Part shown: positions 23,300-34,287 of the stretch, in pieces
Numbering within the stretch: position 1 is the stretch's first letter
How the letters are laid out: each line of letters begins with the position of its first letter
Translations under genes and position numbers: made by a program
Notes under the pieces: model-generated
The model's database searches: none
What the model was told of the DNA's origin: nothing
Seen by the model: the letters and a program-made list of their open reading frames with translations, nothing else
DNA from: Panax quinquefolius
Taxonomy: Eukaryota; Streptophyta; Magnoliopsida; Apiales; Araliaceae
Assembly (NCBI GenBank): GCA_020205615.1
Contig: CM035170.1
Location: forward strand, 58,232,486-58,296,485
Direction: 5' to 3'
Length of the DNA: 64,000 nucleotides

Positions 23300-24387
23300 G
23301 TTCTTGCAATAGATTGGCTTGGCTTGGTCGGGGTCCAAAGGATAATCAATCCATCACCACCATTGTTGTTTCCTTTTCCACCACTTGCACTTCCTGCTGG
23401 CTTCTTGGGACAATCACGAGCCATGTGATCCTTTGAACCGTAGGTAAAACATGCTCCTTTCTTCGAACTAAAATAGTTCGGTGCAATGTGTCCCTCCTGA
23501 CCACAGTTGAAACACACTCGTTTTCCCTTCAAACATACCCCAGTATGATTCTTTCCACACGTCGCACAAGCTTCAAACTTTTTCTTCTGCTGACTTCCCT
23601 GCAGTCCTCCCATAGTCGAATTCTCGTTCCATTTCCTCTTCTGATTGTTACTTCCAACATTACTTCCACCAGCCTTATTCTCGTTATCATTCTTCCTCTT
23701 CTTCTGATCTTGGTTATACTTGGTCAAGGCATCGCTTCTACCTTCCGCGATAATTGCCTTTTCCAGTACAGCCACAAATGTATTTTACTAGAACATTGAA
23801 ACCTTGCTATACAACCAGGGTTTCAATCCTTGTTCGAACCTTCTCGCCTTACGCTCATTAGTATTGACTTGATATGTGGCAAACCTTGCCAACTCATTAA
23901 ACTTCGCAGCATATTATGGCACCGTCATAGTTCCTTGCTTAAGCTCCAGAAATTTAACTTCCAACTGATTCCAAGAGCTCGCTAGAAAGTACATTTCAAA
24001 GAACATCTCCTTAAATCTATCCCACACTACCACTCCTTGTCCTCCACGAACTTTATTTGCTTGCCACCAGTAACTAGCTTTGGACTTAAGCATAAATGTC
24101 GCGAATGCAGTCTTCTGATCTTCATTAACTCTAGCAACGTCGAACACCTTCTCCATTTCCATGATCAAGGTTTGGGCTTCCACTGGATTCATAGACCCTT
24201 GAAACTTTGGTGGTCCAACCGCTTTGAATTCCTTGAAAGTCGTAACTTGAGCTTGCGGTTGATTCGCAAGTGCTCCCGTTAACAAAGCTACCAACTGCTG
24301 AACCGGATTAACGTTGGTCTCATTGTTATTGTTAGTAGACCCCTCAGGAGGTACTTGCTGACGTGGTTGTCTTCTTCTAGGAGGCAT
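23300..24387 (-). pseudogene. C1 gag
   Basis: Starts MPPRRRQPRQQ at 24387. Capsid: FKAVGPPKFQG, EVEKVF-like helices and YWWQANKVRGGQ (residues about 55-140), then a TAA after GTMTVP at 23914 where C2 has Glu. The capsid end ERKARRFEQGLKPWLYS follows, then a basic linker and three metal-binding knots typical of the Tekay clade: CATCGKNHTGVC, CFNCGQEGHIAPN (last Cys lost) and a degraded CFTYGSKDHMARDC (second Cys to Tyr). Gag forms the particle and binds RNA. Frameshifts near the 3' end and the stop make it inactive. It is preceded by the extra frame at 24714-25421. Confidence 0.88.
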
Positions 24388-24713
24388 TTTCTATTAAAAT
24401 TTACGCTTATCACTTCATTACTCAACTTCTTGGGTATTTAAATTTTAACTTAAACATTCCAAGATTGAAGCTTTAACACATAACATTTCAAATAAACTCT
24501 AATATTTTATTCATTCATAAAGTTTTAAACATACTAAAGATAGCATATCTGCTATAAACATCCACTTTTCTGAACTAAACAAGTTTCAGGATTACATACT
24601 CATACTATCCCTTTATTCATCTCAAAATAAGGGATTTAAAACTTTATTTAGTCACATAATTAACCATATATTATTATCATCACTCTTATTTTGTATCTAT
24701 TCATATTAAGACA
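24388..24713 (-). other. Spacer between the extra frame and gag in C1
   Basis: 326 bp, AT-rich, no frame. C2 has only about 130 bp here because it lacks the part equivalent to about 24400-24538. No splice or ribosome-entry signal can be claimed by eye. Confidence 0.6.
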
Positions 24714-25421
24714 TCATAAGGCTTCTCGACGTTCCTCTTCCATGATGCGATATGTCGTCCTACGATCCATCACAAACCATGGCGAGTCTTCAAATTGGCG
24801 TGGGTAATAATGGACTCGATCTTGGGCCCTATCAATCGTCGAATTAAAAGCATAATCCATCTCCTTCATCTTGGCTTTCTTCACTTGGACCTTAGCCTCA
24901 GCACGGTCTGCACGTTGAGTTGCCTTCATACAAGCATCATCTGCTCTTGCACGCTTAGCTGATTCGTCTTTGAAGTCATCTTTCATCTTCTCCATGTCAG
25001 TCTTCATCTTCTCGTTCACTGCCAATAGGTCTTCATGCTGACCCTTGGTATGAACTAGATCCCATTCGGTGTTTCCAAGTTTTGAATCAAGTTCCTGAAT
25101 CTCTACCTCCTTCTGTTCCAATGCAACGTGATGCATCTCAACCATCTCCTTCAGCTCCTCAACATTATCATATACCTCTATGTTACGGTCATACAGAGCG
25201 TCATACATTTCAGTCGATACGGAGTTTGGTGGAAACTCCTCAAGATCCTCCTCATCATCATCATCCTCTATCTCCTCAAGACTATCCTCCTCGGGATCGG
25301 TAACAGGCTCATCCTCCTGGATCAACTGTTCCCGCACTACATGAATATCCCGGGGTTAGTCATCTCTAGGTACCTGAAGTATCACCTCCCTAGCTGGACT
25401 GGACCCTCCTTCGTTAGACAT
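24714..25421 (-). pseudogene. C1 extra upstream frame: acidic, coiled-coil protein (ORF0)
   Basis: Sense-strand frame between primer-binding site and gag, from ATG 25421-25419 (MSNEGGSSPAREVILQ) to TGA at 24716-24714, 235 codons with one TAA at codon 22; the remaining frame from 25337 is open for 207 codons. It has an acidic block EEDSLEEIEDDDDEEDLEEF, then a long heptad-like helix (VEELKEMVEMHHVALEQKEV, EKMKTDMEKMKDDFKDE, KRARADD, AEAKVQVKKAKMKEMDYAF) and a C-terminal box YYPRQFEDSPWFVMDRR. It resembles no gag, PR, RT, RNase H, integrase or chromodomain. Extra frames in plant Ty3/Gypsy elements are known as a class; the function of this one is unknown. Homologues lie in C2 and, more distantly, in A. 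It may assist particle assembly or localisation (inference). Confidence 0.75.
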
Positions 25422-25635
25422 CCTGTCAACAAAATATTTTAAGTTTTACTTAACTTTATCGATACTCGCGAGCACATAAGCTATTAACACATAGCACATA
25501 ATGTCTTTTATTGTTTAGTTTCAATGGATGCCTTAATCCATTCCTTAAAACTCGATAAGAGTTAAGCACCTCTATATTTTCTAACTTCTTAAAGGCTACT
25601 TCCCAAGGTTTCCCCACCTAAGGTTCGTAACCAAA

Positions 25636-25651
25636 GGCTTTGATACCAACC
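25636..25651 (-). other. Primer-binding site of C1
   Basis: The sense strand GGTTGGTATCAAAGCC follows the LTR; TGGTATCAAAGCC matches the tRNA-iMet type TGGTATCAGAGCC with one change. Confidence 0.85.
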
Positions 25652-28604
25652 CGTGACACTCCCAAATCCGGGTACTTCATTTCCACCGAATTTGGTGCTC
25701 ACTATCAAAATAATTACATCTAACTACCCATAATAAAGGATAAAAACATTAAATAAATAACTTGAATAATAATCTCTCCCATTAAAGGGTTACATCATAA
25801 TCTCAACATAAATCCCAGGTAATCTACCTTAAAATTATTACATCAGTTTGTGGAATACATTATAAAATAAAACAAGTCATAAAATTTCAAGCATTTAAAT
25901 AGACTTTAACTAATTCTCCATCACTTAGACATCTTGCCATTTCCCTTGCTAGTAGATGGATCATCACCTCTTTCAACTTTAGCTGCATTATTTAATTGCA
26001 AGAGTGAGCAAACAATTGCTCACTGACATAAAGATCGTATAATAACAACATGAGAGTGAACAACGAATACTGAATAATACAGAACTTGTTCTACGAATCA
26101 AAATAGAAAACAAGTTCGAGCTTAATTATCTGAGGGTCTTAAGACCACGAACTATGTCCGCGGTATTTAGGTGTTATTACCTTAACCTTAACAGTCATTA
26201 AACTGTACAAACTCTTCTTAACGTATTCAGGGGGATCAGTCATTTGTACCATGTATTTTGCACAAACATCTAAACGTTACACGTACAAAAATCCCCTATG
26301 TTAGGGTTGTTAGTCTCAGTTTGAATTTAGAATTTCCGCACTAAAGAAAGTTTAGTTTGGAACTAGCTTATCAGTGTTTCTAGAATTTTAGAACACTTAT
26401 TAAATTTCCATAAATAAAGATTTAATACAAGAATGTACAACTGAACAAGGCTATTAAAGTCAAAGATCGGATATCAACCATATATAACTGAATAAGCTTG
26501 ATATATATGCAAAGTATTATATTCAAGAAATTAAAACAATCTCATTTGAATCAATGTGTTAGAACAATATATGTTTTGAATACTAATAACAAGAAATGAG
26601 AATGTGAAACTCATTCGATGTAACGAATTAGGTTACATGAGCTTATTCAATCATTCATCAGAATAGAATTAATAGTCTTGCTCAATGACAAATATAAGAT
26701 TTATAAACTTGTACAATTATGAAAGTAGAGTTAGAGAACTTGCCTTGATTGTAAGCTACACAAATGAAATAATCTCCAATTACCCTACACATATCATCGA
26801 AATCGCAACAACATTTAATTGTATGAATATTAGCTTTAGGGTTTAAACCATCATTTAGGTCATAACCCTAATCTAGCACCTAACCATTTAGGTTGACATA
26901 CTTAATGCTTCTGAAATTACACATTGATCAACATAACTTAATCGTTCAACTCTATCTTTCGAAAACATCCCATTTGGTTTTATTTTATAACTTATTTAAA
27001 TAATTATTTCAAATCTTTGCACTTTGCATTTCAACACATTAACATCTGTTATTATAGTTTATATCATGTTTTAACATCATTAACATAGACACTAAACTAA
27101 CACAAGTCCGATATGCCTGACCTGCAAACAAGGAGACCTCATTGTCTCGATTCGAGGTGTGTGCAATTGCACACACTTTAGGCTTTAAGGACGGCCAAGA
27201 ATTTCTGCTTCTTTTTTTTTTTTTTTTGCTAAGACATTGTGAATTGCTACTTTGTTCGTGACAGAACGCAGAGACTTCGCGGTGAATGAGAGCTGCTTTT
27301 AGCTCAACAAACACAAATTTCACCCATCAAACGGTGAAATTAGCACATCCAACTGATATAAAACTATCACATATTCATTAACTTAGAACAATTAAACATC
27401 AAATTAAATTATTTTAATTCCTTAAATTTCATGTTTTCTCATGAAAACTCCATTTTTGACACCTTTAGCGAATTTGATCACCACAAATTCGTTTTTCAAT
27501 CAATTGACATAATTTAAACTGCGTTGTTTTCGTTTCTTAACATATTATCATAATCCAAAAACAAATTACAGATTACATCATATATTAAACAAGAAATTTG
27601 GCACTTTCTATGGCCATATTATAAGAACACAAACACTGTGATTTTCTTTTTCTTCCTTAGCCCAATTTCTCATGAATTTGATAAGAAATAACATGTACAC
27701 ATGATAATCAACAGATTTTGAAATTCTACAAGAACATGTATACATCACAATTCTCGTGATTTCACATTGTATCAAAAAGGTATACACATATACAACTAAA
27801 ACTAAAGAATAATAATAGGAATAGTTTATACCTTGATTAGTGAATGTTAGACAAAGATGATAACCTCTTAAAACCACTGTGATCTTCTAAAATCTCTGTG
27901 TTCTCTTCTTCCAAACTATCTATCTCAACACTCTGCTCTTTCTCTTTAGCCAAATACGTGAATAAGAAGAAATTAGACGCTAGCCATAGGCATAACATGT
28001 GTAAACATAAACTGAAACCCACGTTCTTTTTCAGTTATAAAACCCAACAAGCGTCAGCTCAAATAAGCCAAAGGCCACAAGGCCTTGTTTTGCTAACCAG
28101 AACCTCTCCCAACTAAATTATTTTAATAACATTTATATTATGTAGTTTTATGTCACACTTTTAATTGATTAATTTAAATAACTTAGTTTAGTTAATTTAA
28201 ATAACTTATAATACTAATAATAAAAATCTTATTATCATTAATAAATAATTATATATCTAATTTAATTAATAAATTAGACACATCACTATATTTAATTTAT
28301 TTATTTCCTTTAAATTAAACAATTTATTTAATTTAACAAATTTCTTAAATATTAAACAATTGATTTAATTTAATTATTTCTTAAATTAAATCCTTCAATA
28401 AAATTATCATTATTCAATTTAATTACTAAATTAATTCACCACAATTATCAATTATTTATTTTCCTTAATAAATAAATTATTTAAAATATTTATTTAATTC
28501 AATAAATATTTAAATTAAATTACAAATTTCTCGATCGTTACATCCTTCCCTCCTTAAAAGGATTTTGTCCCCAGAATCATAACTCGAAAAATTCATTCAT
28601 TACA
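25652..28604 (-). repeat. C LTR-b (shared middle LTR)
   Basis: About 2.95 kb; 5' LTR of C1 and 3' LTR of C2 at once. The left end reads CGTGACAC (TG to CG change), the right end ATTCATTACA. It contains a block at about 27105-27310 that differs sharply from the other two LTRs and holds a 20-bp palindrome and a T-run. No gene; the short plus-strand frame near 27898 recurs in all C LTRs and is not credible. Confidence 0.9.
27157..27176. repeat. 20-bp perfect palindrome in LTR-b
   Basis: GTGTGTGCAATTGCACACAC reads the same on both strands. LTR-a (about 9355) and LTR-c (about 35790) have only disturbed versions. It marks the start of the variable block. Confidence 0.85.
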
Positions 28605-28640
28605 TTCTTCCCTCCTAAACAAGATTTTGTCCCCAGAATC
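28605..28640 (-). other. Polypurine tract and hairpin of C2
   Basis: The sense strand reads TTTAGGAGGGAAGAA before TGTAATGAATG. The upstream hairpin GATTCTG-GGGA-CAAAATC has one mismatched pair. Confidence 0.8.
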
Positions 28641-28659
28641 GCTATACAAAATCAAGCAA

Positions 28660-31600
28660 ACAACTGAGGATAATTCTTCATCATAACAATTTCAAGTTCC
28701 CAAGTAGCTTCCTCAAAGATTGTGGTTCCTGCAGATTACCTTAACGTAAGGTATCACCTTATTCCTCAAGATTTGCTTTTTCTCACAACAATTTGAACAG
28801 GGACTTCTTCATATGTTAAGTTTTTCTCAAACTGTAAGGTTCATATTCTATAACATGCCTATAATCAGGCTTATATGGTCTCAATACCGAGATGTGGAAA
28901 ACATTATGGATATGCATTAACTCTCTGGAGGTAAAGGCTACCTCGTGCGCCACTCCTTGAACCCGTCGAAGAACTTTGAAATGACCTATAAACCTAGGGC
29001 TTAATTTCCCTTTCTTGCCAAATCGAATTTTCCCCTTCCAGGGAGATACTTTCAAGAAAACATAACTACCAACATCGAATTCCTGATTTTGTCGGTGTTG
29101 ATCGGCATATTTCTTGTGTCTATCTTGTGCAGCTATCAATCTTGCTCAAATCACCTTGATGATTTCGACGGTTTGTTGTACCAACTCTTGACCCAATAGC
29201 TGACGTTCTCCTACATCATCCCAGCATAACAGAGTTCTGCATTTTCTGCCATATAACGCTTCGTAAGGCGGCATGCCAATACTCGCGTGATAACTATTAT
29301 TATATGAAAATTCAACCAATGGTAAATGATCGTCCCAATTTTCCTTGAAATCCATAATACATGCTCTGAGCATATCTTCTAGTGTTTGGATGGTTCTCTC
29401 GCTTTGTCTGTCGGTTTGAGGATGGTATGATGTGCTCATTCTCAGCTGTGTTCCAAAACATTCTTGCAATCGTTTCCAGAAATTTGATGTGAAATGTGGA
29501 TCTCTGTCTGATACAATGGACACAGGTACACCGTGTCTTGAAATTATTTCCTTCACGTACAGTTTTGCTAACCGATCTAGGGTAAATCGAATCTTGATTG
29601 GTAAAAAGTGAGCCGACTTTGTCAATCGATCGACAATCACCCAAACGGCGTCAAACCCTTGCTGAGTCGTTGGAAGACCTACCACAAAGTCCATTGTGAT
29701 ATGCTCCCATTTACATTCTGGTGTCTCTAATGGTTGTAACAATCCGCTTGGCCTTTGATGTTCAGCTTTAACTTTCAGACACGTTAAGCATTTCTCCACA
29801 CACTCAGCCACATCCCTCTTCATATTCGGCCACCAAAAATGATGTCTAAGATCTTGGCACATCTTCGTACTTCCAAGGTGAATCGAATATCTTGAGTTGT
29901 GAGCTTCACTTAAAATTTCTTCTTTAATTTCTGGTACTTGCGGTACCCAAATTCTCCCTTCGAACCGAAGTAACCCTTCCGAATCGATTTTGAATTTGTT
30001 TTCCTCACCTTTAGCTATTTTCTGTTTTATCTTATCGCAGTTTTCATCCTGAATTTGTGCATTGTTCACTTTCTCTACCAACGTTGAACTGTTTCCCACC
30101 TGGAACAACCTTTCATCGGTTTCTGTCGGATATTTAATTTCTAACTCCATTTTAGCCATTTCTGACACTAACTTATCCTGAGCAGTCAACAACATTAACT
30201 TCTCTCGTCCCTTCCTACTTAAGGCATCAATAACAACATTCGCTTTTCCAGGATGATAGAAAATCTCACAATCATAATCTTCGATTAGTTCCAACCATCT
30301 TCTTTGTCGCATGTTTAAGTCTTTTTGTGTAAAGATATACTTCAGACTTTTATGGTCAATATATATCTCTCACCTCTCTCCGTAAAGATAATGTCTCCAA
30401 ATCTTCAGGGCAAACACCACTACCGCCAACTCTAAGTCATGAGTCGGATACCCCTTCTCGTAATCTTTTAATTGACGTGATGCATACGCAATAACTCTAT
30501 CGTTCTACATAAGCACACAACCTAGTCCATTATACGATGCGTCACTATACACCAAAAAATTTCCTGTATCATCCGGCAATGACAACACAGGTGCTGAGCT
30601 CAATGTCTTCTTCAATTCGTGAAAACTTTCCTCACACTTCTCCATCCAAACAAACTTAACCGCCTTCCTGGTTAAATTCATCAACGGAGTCGCGATTTTG
30701 GAAAAATCTTGAATAAAACACCTATAGTAACCTGTCAACCCTAAGAAACTCATTATCTCTAACGGTGTCTTCGGCTGATCCCAGTTTACTATAGCTTCAA
30801 CTTTTGACGGATCTACCGAAATTCCGTCTTTATCAATAATATGCCCGAGAAACTATACACGTTCCATCCAAAACTCAGATTTTGAAAATTTTGCATATAA
30901 CTTCTCCTTTCTCAATGTCTCCAACGTCACTTTTAAGTGTTCAACATGTTCTTCCTTGGTTTTAGAATACACCAGGATATCATCAATAAACACCACCACA
31001 AATTTATCTAGGAATGGTATAAACACCCTGTTCATCAAATCCATGAACGCTGCAGATGCATTGGTTAAACCAAATGACATAACCAGAAACTCGTAATGAC
31101 CATACCGAGTTCTGAATGTCATCTTCGGTACGTCTTCTGGCCTCACCTTCAATTAATAATAACCACTCCTCAAGTCTATCTTTGAAACATATCTCGCCCC
31201 CTTCAGTTGATCAAACAGGTCGTCGATTCTTGGAAACGGATACTTATTTTTAATCGTAACCTTATTCAATTCTCGATAGTCAATGTAGAGTTGCATCGAT
31301 CCATCCTTCTTCTTAACAAATAACACTAGCGCTCCCCATGGCGATACGCTCGGTTGGATATACTTCTTGTCGAGCAATTCTTGCAGTTGCACCATTAACT
31401 CTTTCATCTCTACCCGGGCCATTTTGTATGGTGCCTTAGATATCGGGCCTGTTCCTGGTACTAAATCAATCACGAACTCAATTTGTCGAACTAGCGGAAG
31501 ACCCGGCAAATCATTTGGAAATACGTCTGTAAAATCTCTTATGATCGGTATCTCTTCTAACTTCGCACTTTTCTTTTGTGTATCAACTATGTAGGCTAAG

Positions 31601-32130
31601 TATCCTACACATCCTTGTCTTAACAACTTCTTGGCTTGCATCACCGTCAGACAACTTGTTTGTCGAGGTGATTTGCTGCCATAGAACACAACCTTTGACG
31701 GAGTCATAAGGTTAACACACTTTCTTTGGCAATCAATCACTGCTCCATGATTGAATAACCAATCCATTCCCAGTATAACATCAAACTCCCCCAGTCTAAT
31801 TGGTATCAAGTCTACCCTCATCTCTTGACCCTTTATAACCACTTTACAATTCTTATATACAAATCTAACATGAATCACTTCCTTATTCGCAATCTCTATA
31901 CTTAAGGAAGATTCTAATTCTTCCTGGGGAAAATCTAAGTTCTAAGCAAATTCATCTGATATAAATGAACAAGTAGCACCCGAATCAAATAGTACATAAG
32001 CATTAATACCATTAATCGAAATGATACCTGACACAACATCCTTAGACTGAACAGCATCCTGCACAGTCATATTGAAATTTCTTGCAATAGGTTGGCTTGA
32101 CTGAGCTGGTCCAGTGATAATCAATGCACC
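28660..32130 (-). pseudogene. C2 pol: PR, RT, RNase H, integrase, chromodomain
   Basis: The best-preserved pol order in the window. Protease LFDSGATCSFISDEFA (end of the 32280-31942 frame), then 31878-31153 ([30 protein letters not shown] altered to VSKIDL); RT catalytic [14 protein letters not shown] within 31152-30853; RNase H 30753-30505 and the start of 30312-29146. That 388-codon frame runs from [14 protein letters not shown] through the zinc region (HLGSTK, CLTC) and the catalytic triad ([24 protein letters not shown]) to [10 protein letters not shown]. Integrase C-terminus 29139-28816 (GKKGKLSPRFIGHF), then a frameshifted chromodomain region. Stops shared with C1 occur after SDEFA, WMERV and VEIIKVI. 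Confidence 0.9.
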
Positions 32131-33163
32131 ACCACCATTGTTGTTTCCTTTTCCACCACTTGCACTTGCTGCTAGCTTCTTGGGACAATCACGAGCCATG
32201 TGATCCTTTGAACCGCAGGTAAAACATGCTCCTTTCTTCTGGACAAAAATAGTTCGGTGCAATGTGTCCCTCCTGACCACAGTTGAAACACACTTACTTT
32301 TCCTTCAAACATACCCCAATATGATTCTTTCCACACGTTGCACAAGCTTCAAACTTTTTCTTTTGGTGACTTCCCTACAGTCCTCCTATAGTCGAATTCT
32401 CGTTCTATTTCCTCTTCTGATTGTTACTTCCAACATTACTTCCACCAGCCTTATTCTCGTTATCATTCTTCCTCTTCTTCTGATCTTGGTTATACTTGGT
32501 CAAGGCATCGCTTCTACCTTCCGCGATAATTTCCTTTTCCTGTACAGCCGCAAATGTATTTAACTGGAACATTGAAACCTTACTATACAACCAGGGTTTC
32601 AATCCTTGTTCGAACCTTCTCGCCTTTCGCTCATCAGTATTGACTTGATATGTGGCAAACCTTGCCAACTCATTAAACTTCGCAGCATATTCTGGCACCG
32701 TCATAGTTCCTTGTTTAAGCTCCAGAAATTGCACTTCCAACTGATTCCAAGAACTCGTTGGAAAGTATATTTCAAAGAACATCTCCTTAAATCTATCCCA
32801 CACTACCACTTCTTGTCCTCCACGAACTTTATTTGCTTGCCACCAGTAGCTAGCTTCGGACTTAAGCATAAATGTCGCGGATGCAGTCTTCTGATCTTCA
32901 TTAACTCTAGCAACGTCGAACACCTTCTCCATTTCCATGATCCAGGTTTGGGCTTCCACTGGATTTATAGACCCTTGAAACTCTGGTGGTCCAACCGCTT
33001 TGAATTCATTGAAAGTCGTAACTTGAGCTTGCGGTTGATTCGCAAGTGCTTCCGTCAACAAAGCTACCAACTGCTGAATTGGATTAACGTTGGTCTCATT
33101 GTTATTGTTAGTAAACCCCTCAGGAGGTACTTGCTGACGTGGTTGTCTTCTTCTAGGAGGCAT
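32131..33163 (-). pseudogene. C2 gag
   Basis: MPPRRRQPRQQ start at 33163; open for 252 codons to 32405 through the whole capsid (YWWQANKVRGGQEVVVWDRF, PEYAAKFNELARF, ARRFEQGLKPWLYS) and the Lys/Asn-rich linker. A stop then follows NQKRK. The first knuckle region is frameshifted; the last, CFTCGSKDHMARDCPKK (near 32230-32180), is intact CX2CX4HX4C. Compared with C1, the capsid stop after TMTVP is absent, so those two disabling changes are independent. Its extra upstream frame ends about 130 bp before the gag start. Confidence 0.9.
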
Positions 33164-33294
33164 TTTCTATTAAGATAGCATATCTGCTATAAACATCCAC
33201 TTTCCTGAACTAAACCAGTTTCAGGATTACATACTCATATTATCCCTTTATTCATCTCAAAATAAGGGATTTAAAACTTTATTTAGTCACATAA

Positions 33295-34057
33295 TTAACC
33301 ATATATTATTATCATCACTCTTATTTTGTATCTATTCATATTAAGACATCGTAAGGCTTCTCGACATTCCTCTTCCATGATGCGATATGCCGTCCTACGA
33401 TCCATCACGAACCACGGCGAGTCTTCAAATTGACGTGGGTAATAATGGACTCGATCCTGGGCCCTATCAATCGCTGAATTAAAAGCATAATCCATCTCCT
33501 TCATCTTGGCTTTCTTCACTTGGACCTTAGCCTCAGCACGGTCTGCACGTTGGGTTGCCTTCATACCAGCATCCTCTGCTCTTGCACGCATAGTTGATTC
33601 CTCTTTGAAGTCATCTTTCATCTTCTCCATGTCAGTCTTCATCTTCTCGTTCACTGCTAACAGGTCTTCATGCTGACCCTTGGTATGAACTAGATCCCAT
33701 TCAGTGTTTCCAAGTTTTGAATCAAGTTCCTGAATCTCTACCTCCTTCTGTTCCAATGCAACGTGATGCATCTCAACCATCTCCTTCAGCTCCTCAACAT
33801 TATCATGTACCTCTATGTTACAGGTCATACAGAGCGTCATACATTTCAGCAGATACGGAGTTTGGTGGAAACTCCTCAGGATCCTCCTCATCATCATCAT
33901 CCTCTATCTCCTTAGGACTATCCTCCTCGGGATCGGTCACAGGCTCATCCTCTTGGATCAACTGTTCCCGCACTACATGAATATCCCGGGGTTCGTCATC
34001 TCTAGGTACCTAAGGTATCACCTCCCTAGCTGGACTGGACCCTCCTTCGTTAGACAT
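33295..34057 (-). pseudogene. C2 extra upstream frame: coiled-coil protein (ORF0)
   Basis: Second copy of the C1 frame. ATG at 34057-34055 in the same GGATGTC context; a TAG at codon 16 (different from the C1 stop) and a one-base insertion near 33831 disrupt the acidic N-terminal part. The coiled-coil body is open in 33900-33295: VEELKEMVEMHHVALEQKEV, EKMKTDMEKMKDDFKEE, RAEAKVQVKKAKMKEMDYAF, YYPRQFEDSPWFVMDRR. The C1 stop TGA is CGA here, so the frame runs 17 codons further. Most substitutions relative to C1 in the body are conservative (D/E, S/T), consistent with a once-functional protein. Confidence 0.75.
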
Positions 34058-34271
34058 CCTGTCAACAAAATATTTTAAGTTTTACTTAACGTTATTGATA
34101 CTCGTGAGCACATAAGTTATTAACACATAGCACATAATGTCTTTTATTGTTTAGTTTCAATGGATGCCTTAATCCATTCCTTAAAACCCGATAAGAGTTA
34201 AGCACCTCTATATTTTCTAACTTCTTAAAGGCTACTTCCTAAGGTTTTCCCACCTAAGGTTCATAGCCTAA

Positions 34272-34287
34272 GGCTTTGATACCAACC
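34272..34287 (-). other. Primer-binding site of C2
   Basis: Sense GGTTGGTATCAAAGCC directly after LTR-c, identical to that of C1. Confidence 0.85.

Noticed and set aside
25082..25442. Plus-strand frames opposite ORF0 in C1 (and 33717-34078 in C2)
   Set aside because: His-, Ile- and Ser-rich low-complexity translations of the opposite strand of the acidic repeat; the two copies do not keep the same frame.
32264..33178. Long plus-strand frames opposite C2 gag (32264-32563 and 32606-33178; likewise 23488-23799 opposite C1 gag)
   Set aside because: They are antisense shadows of gag, with composition set by the sense codons.
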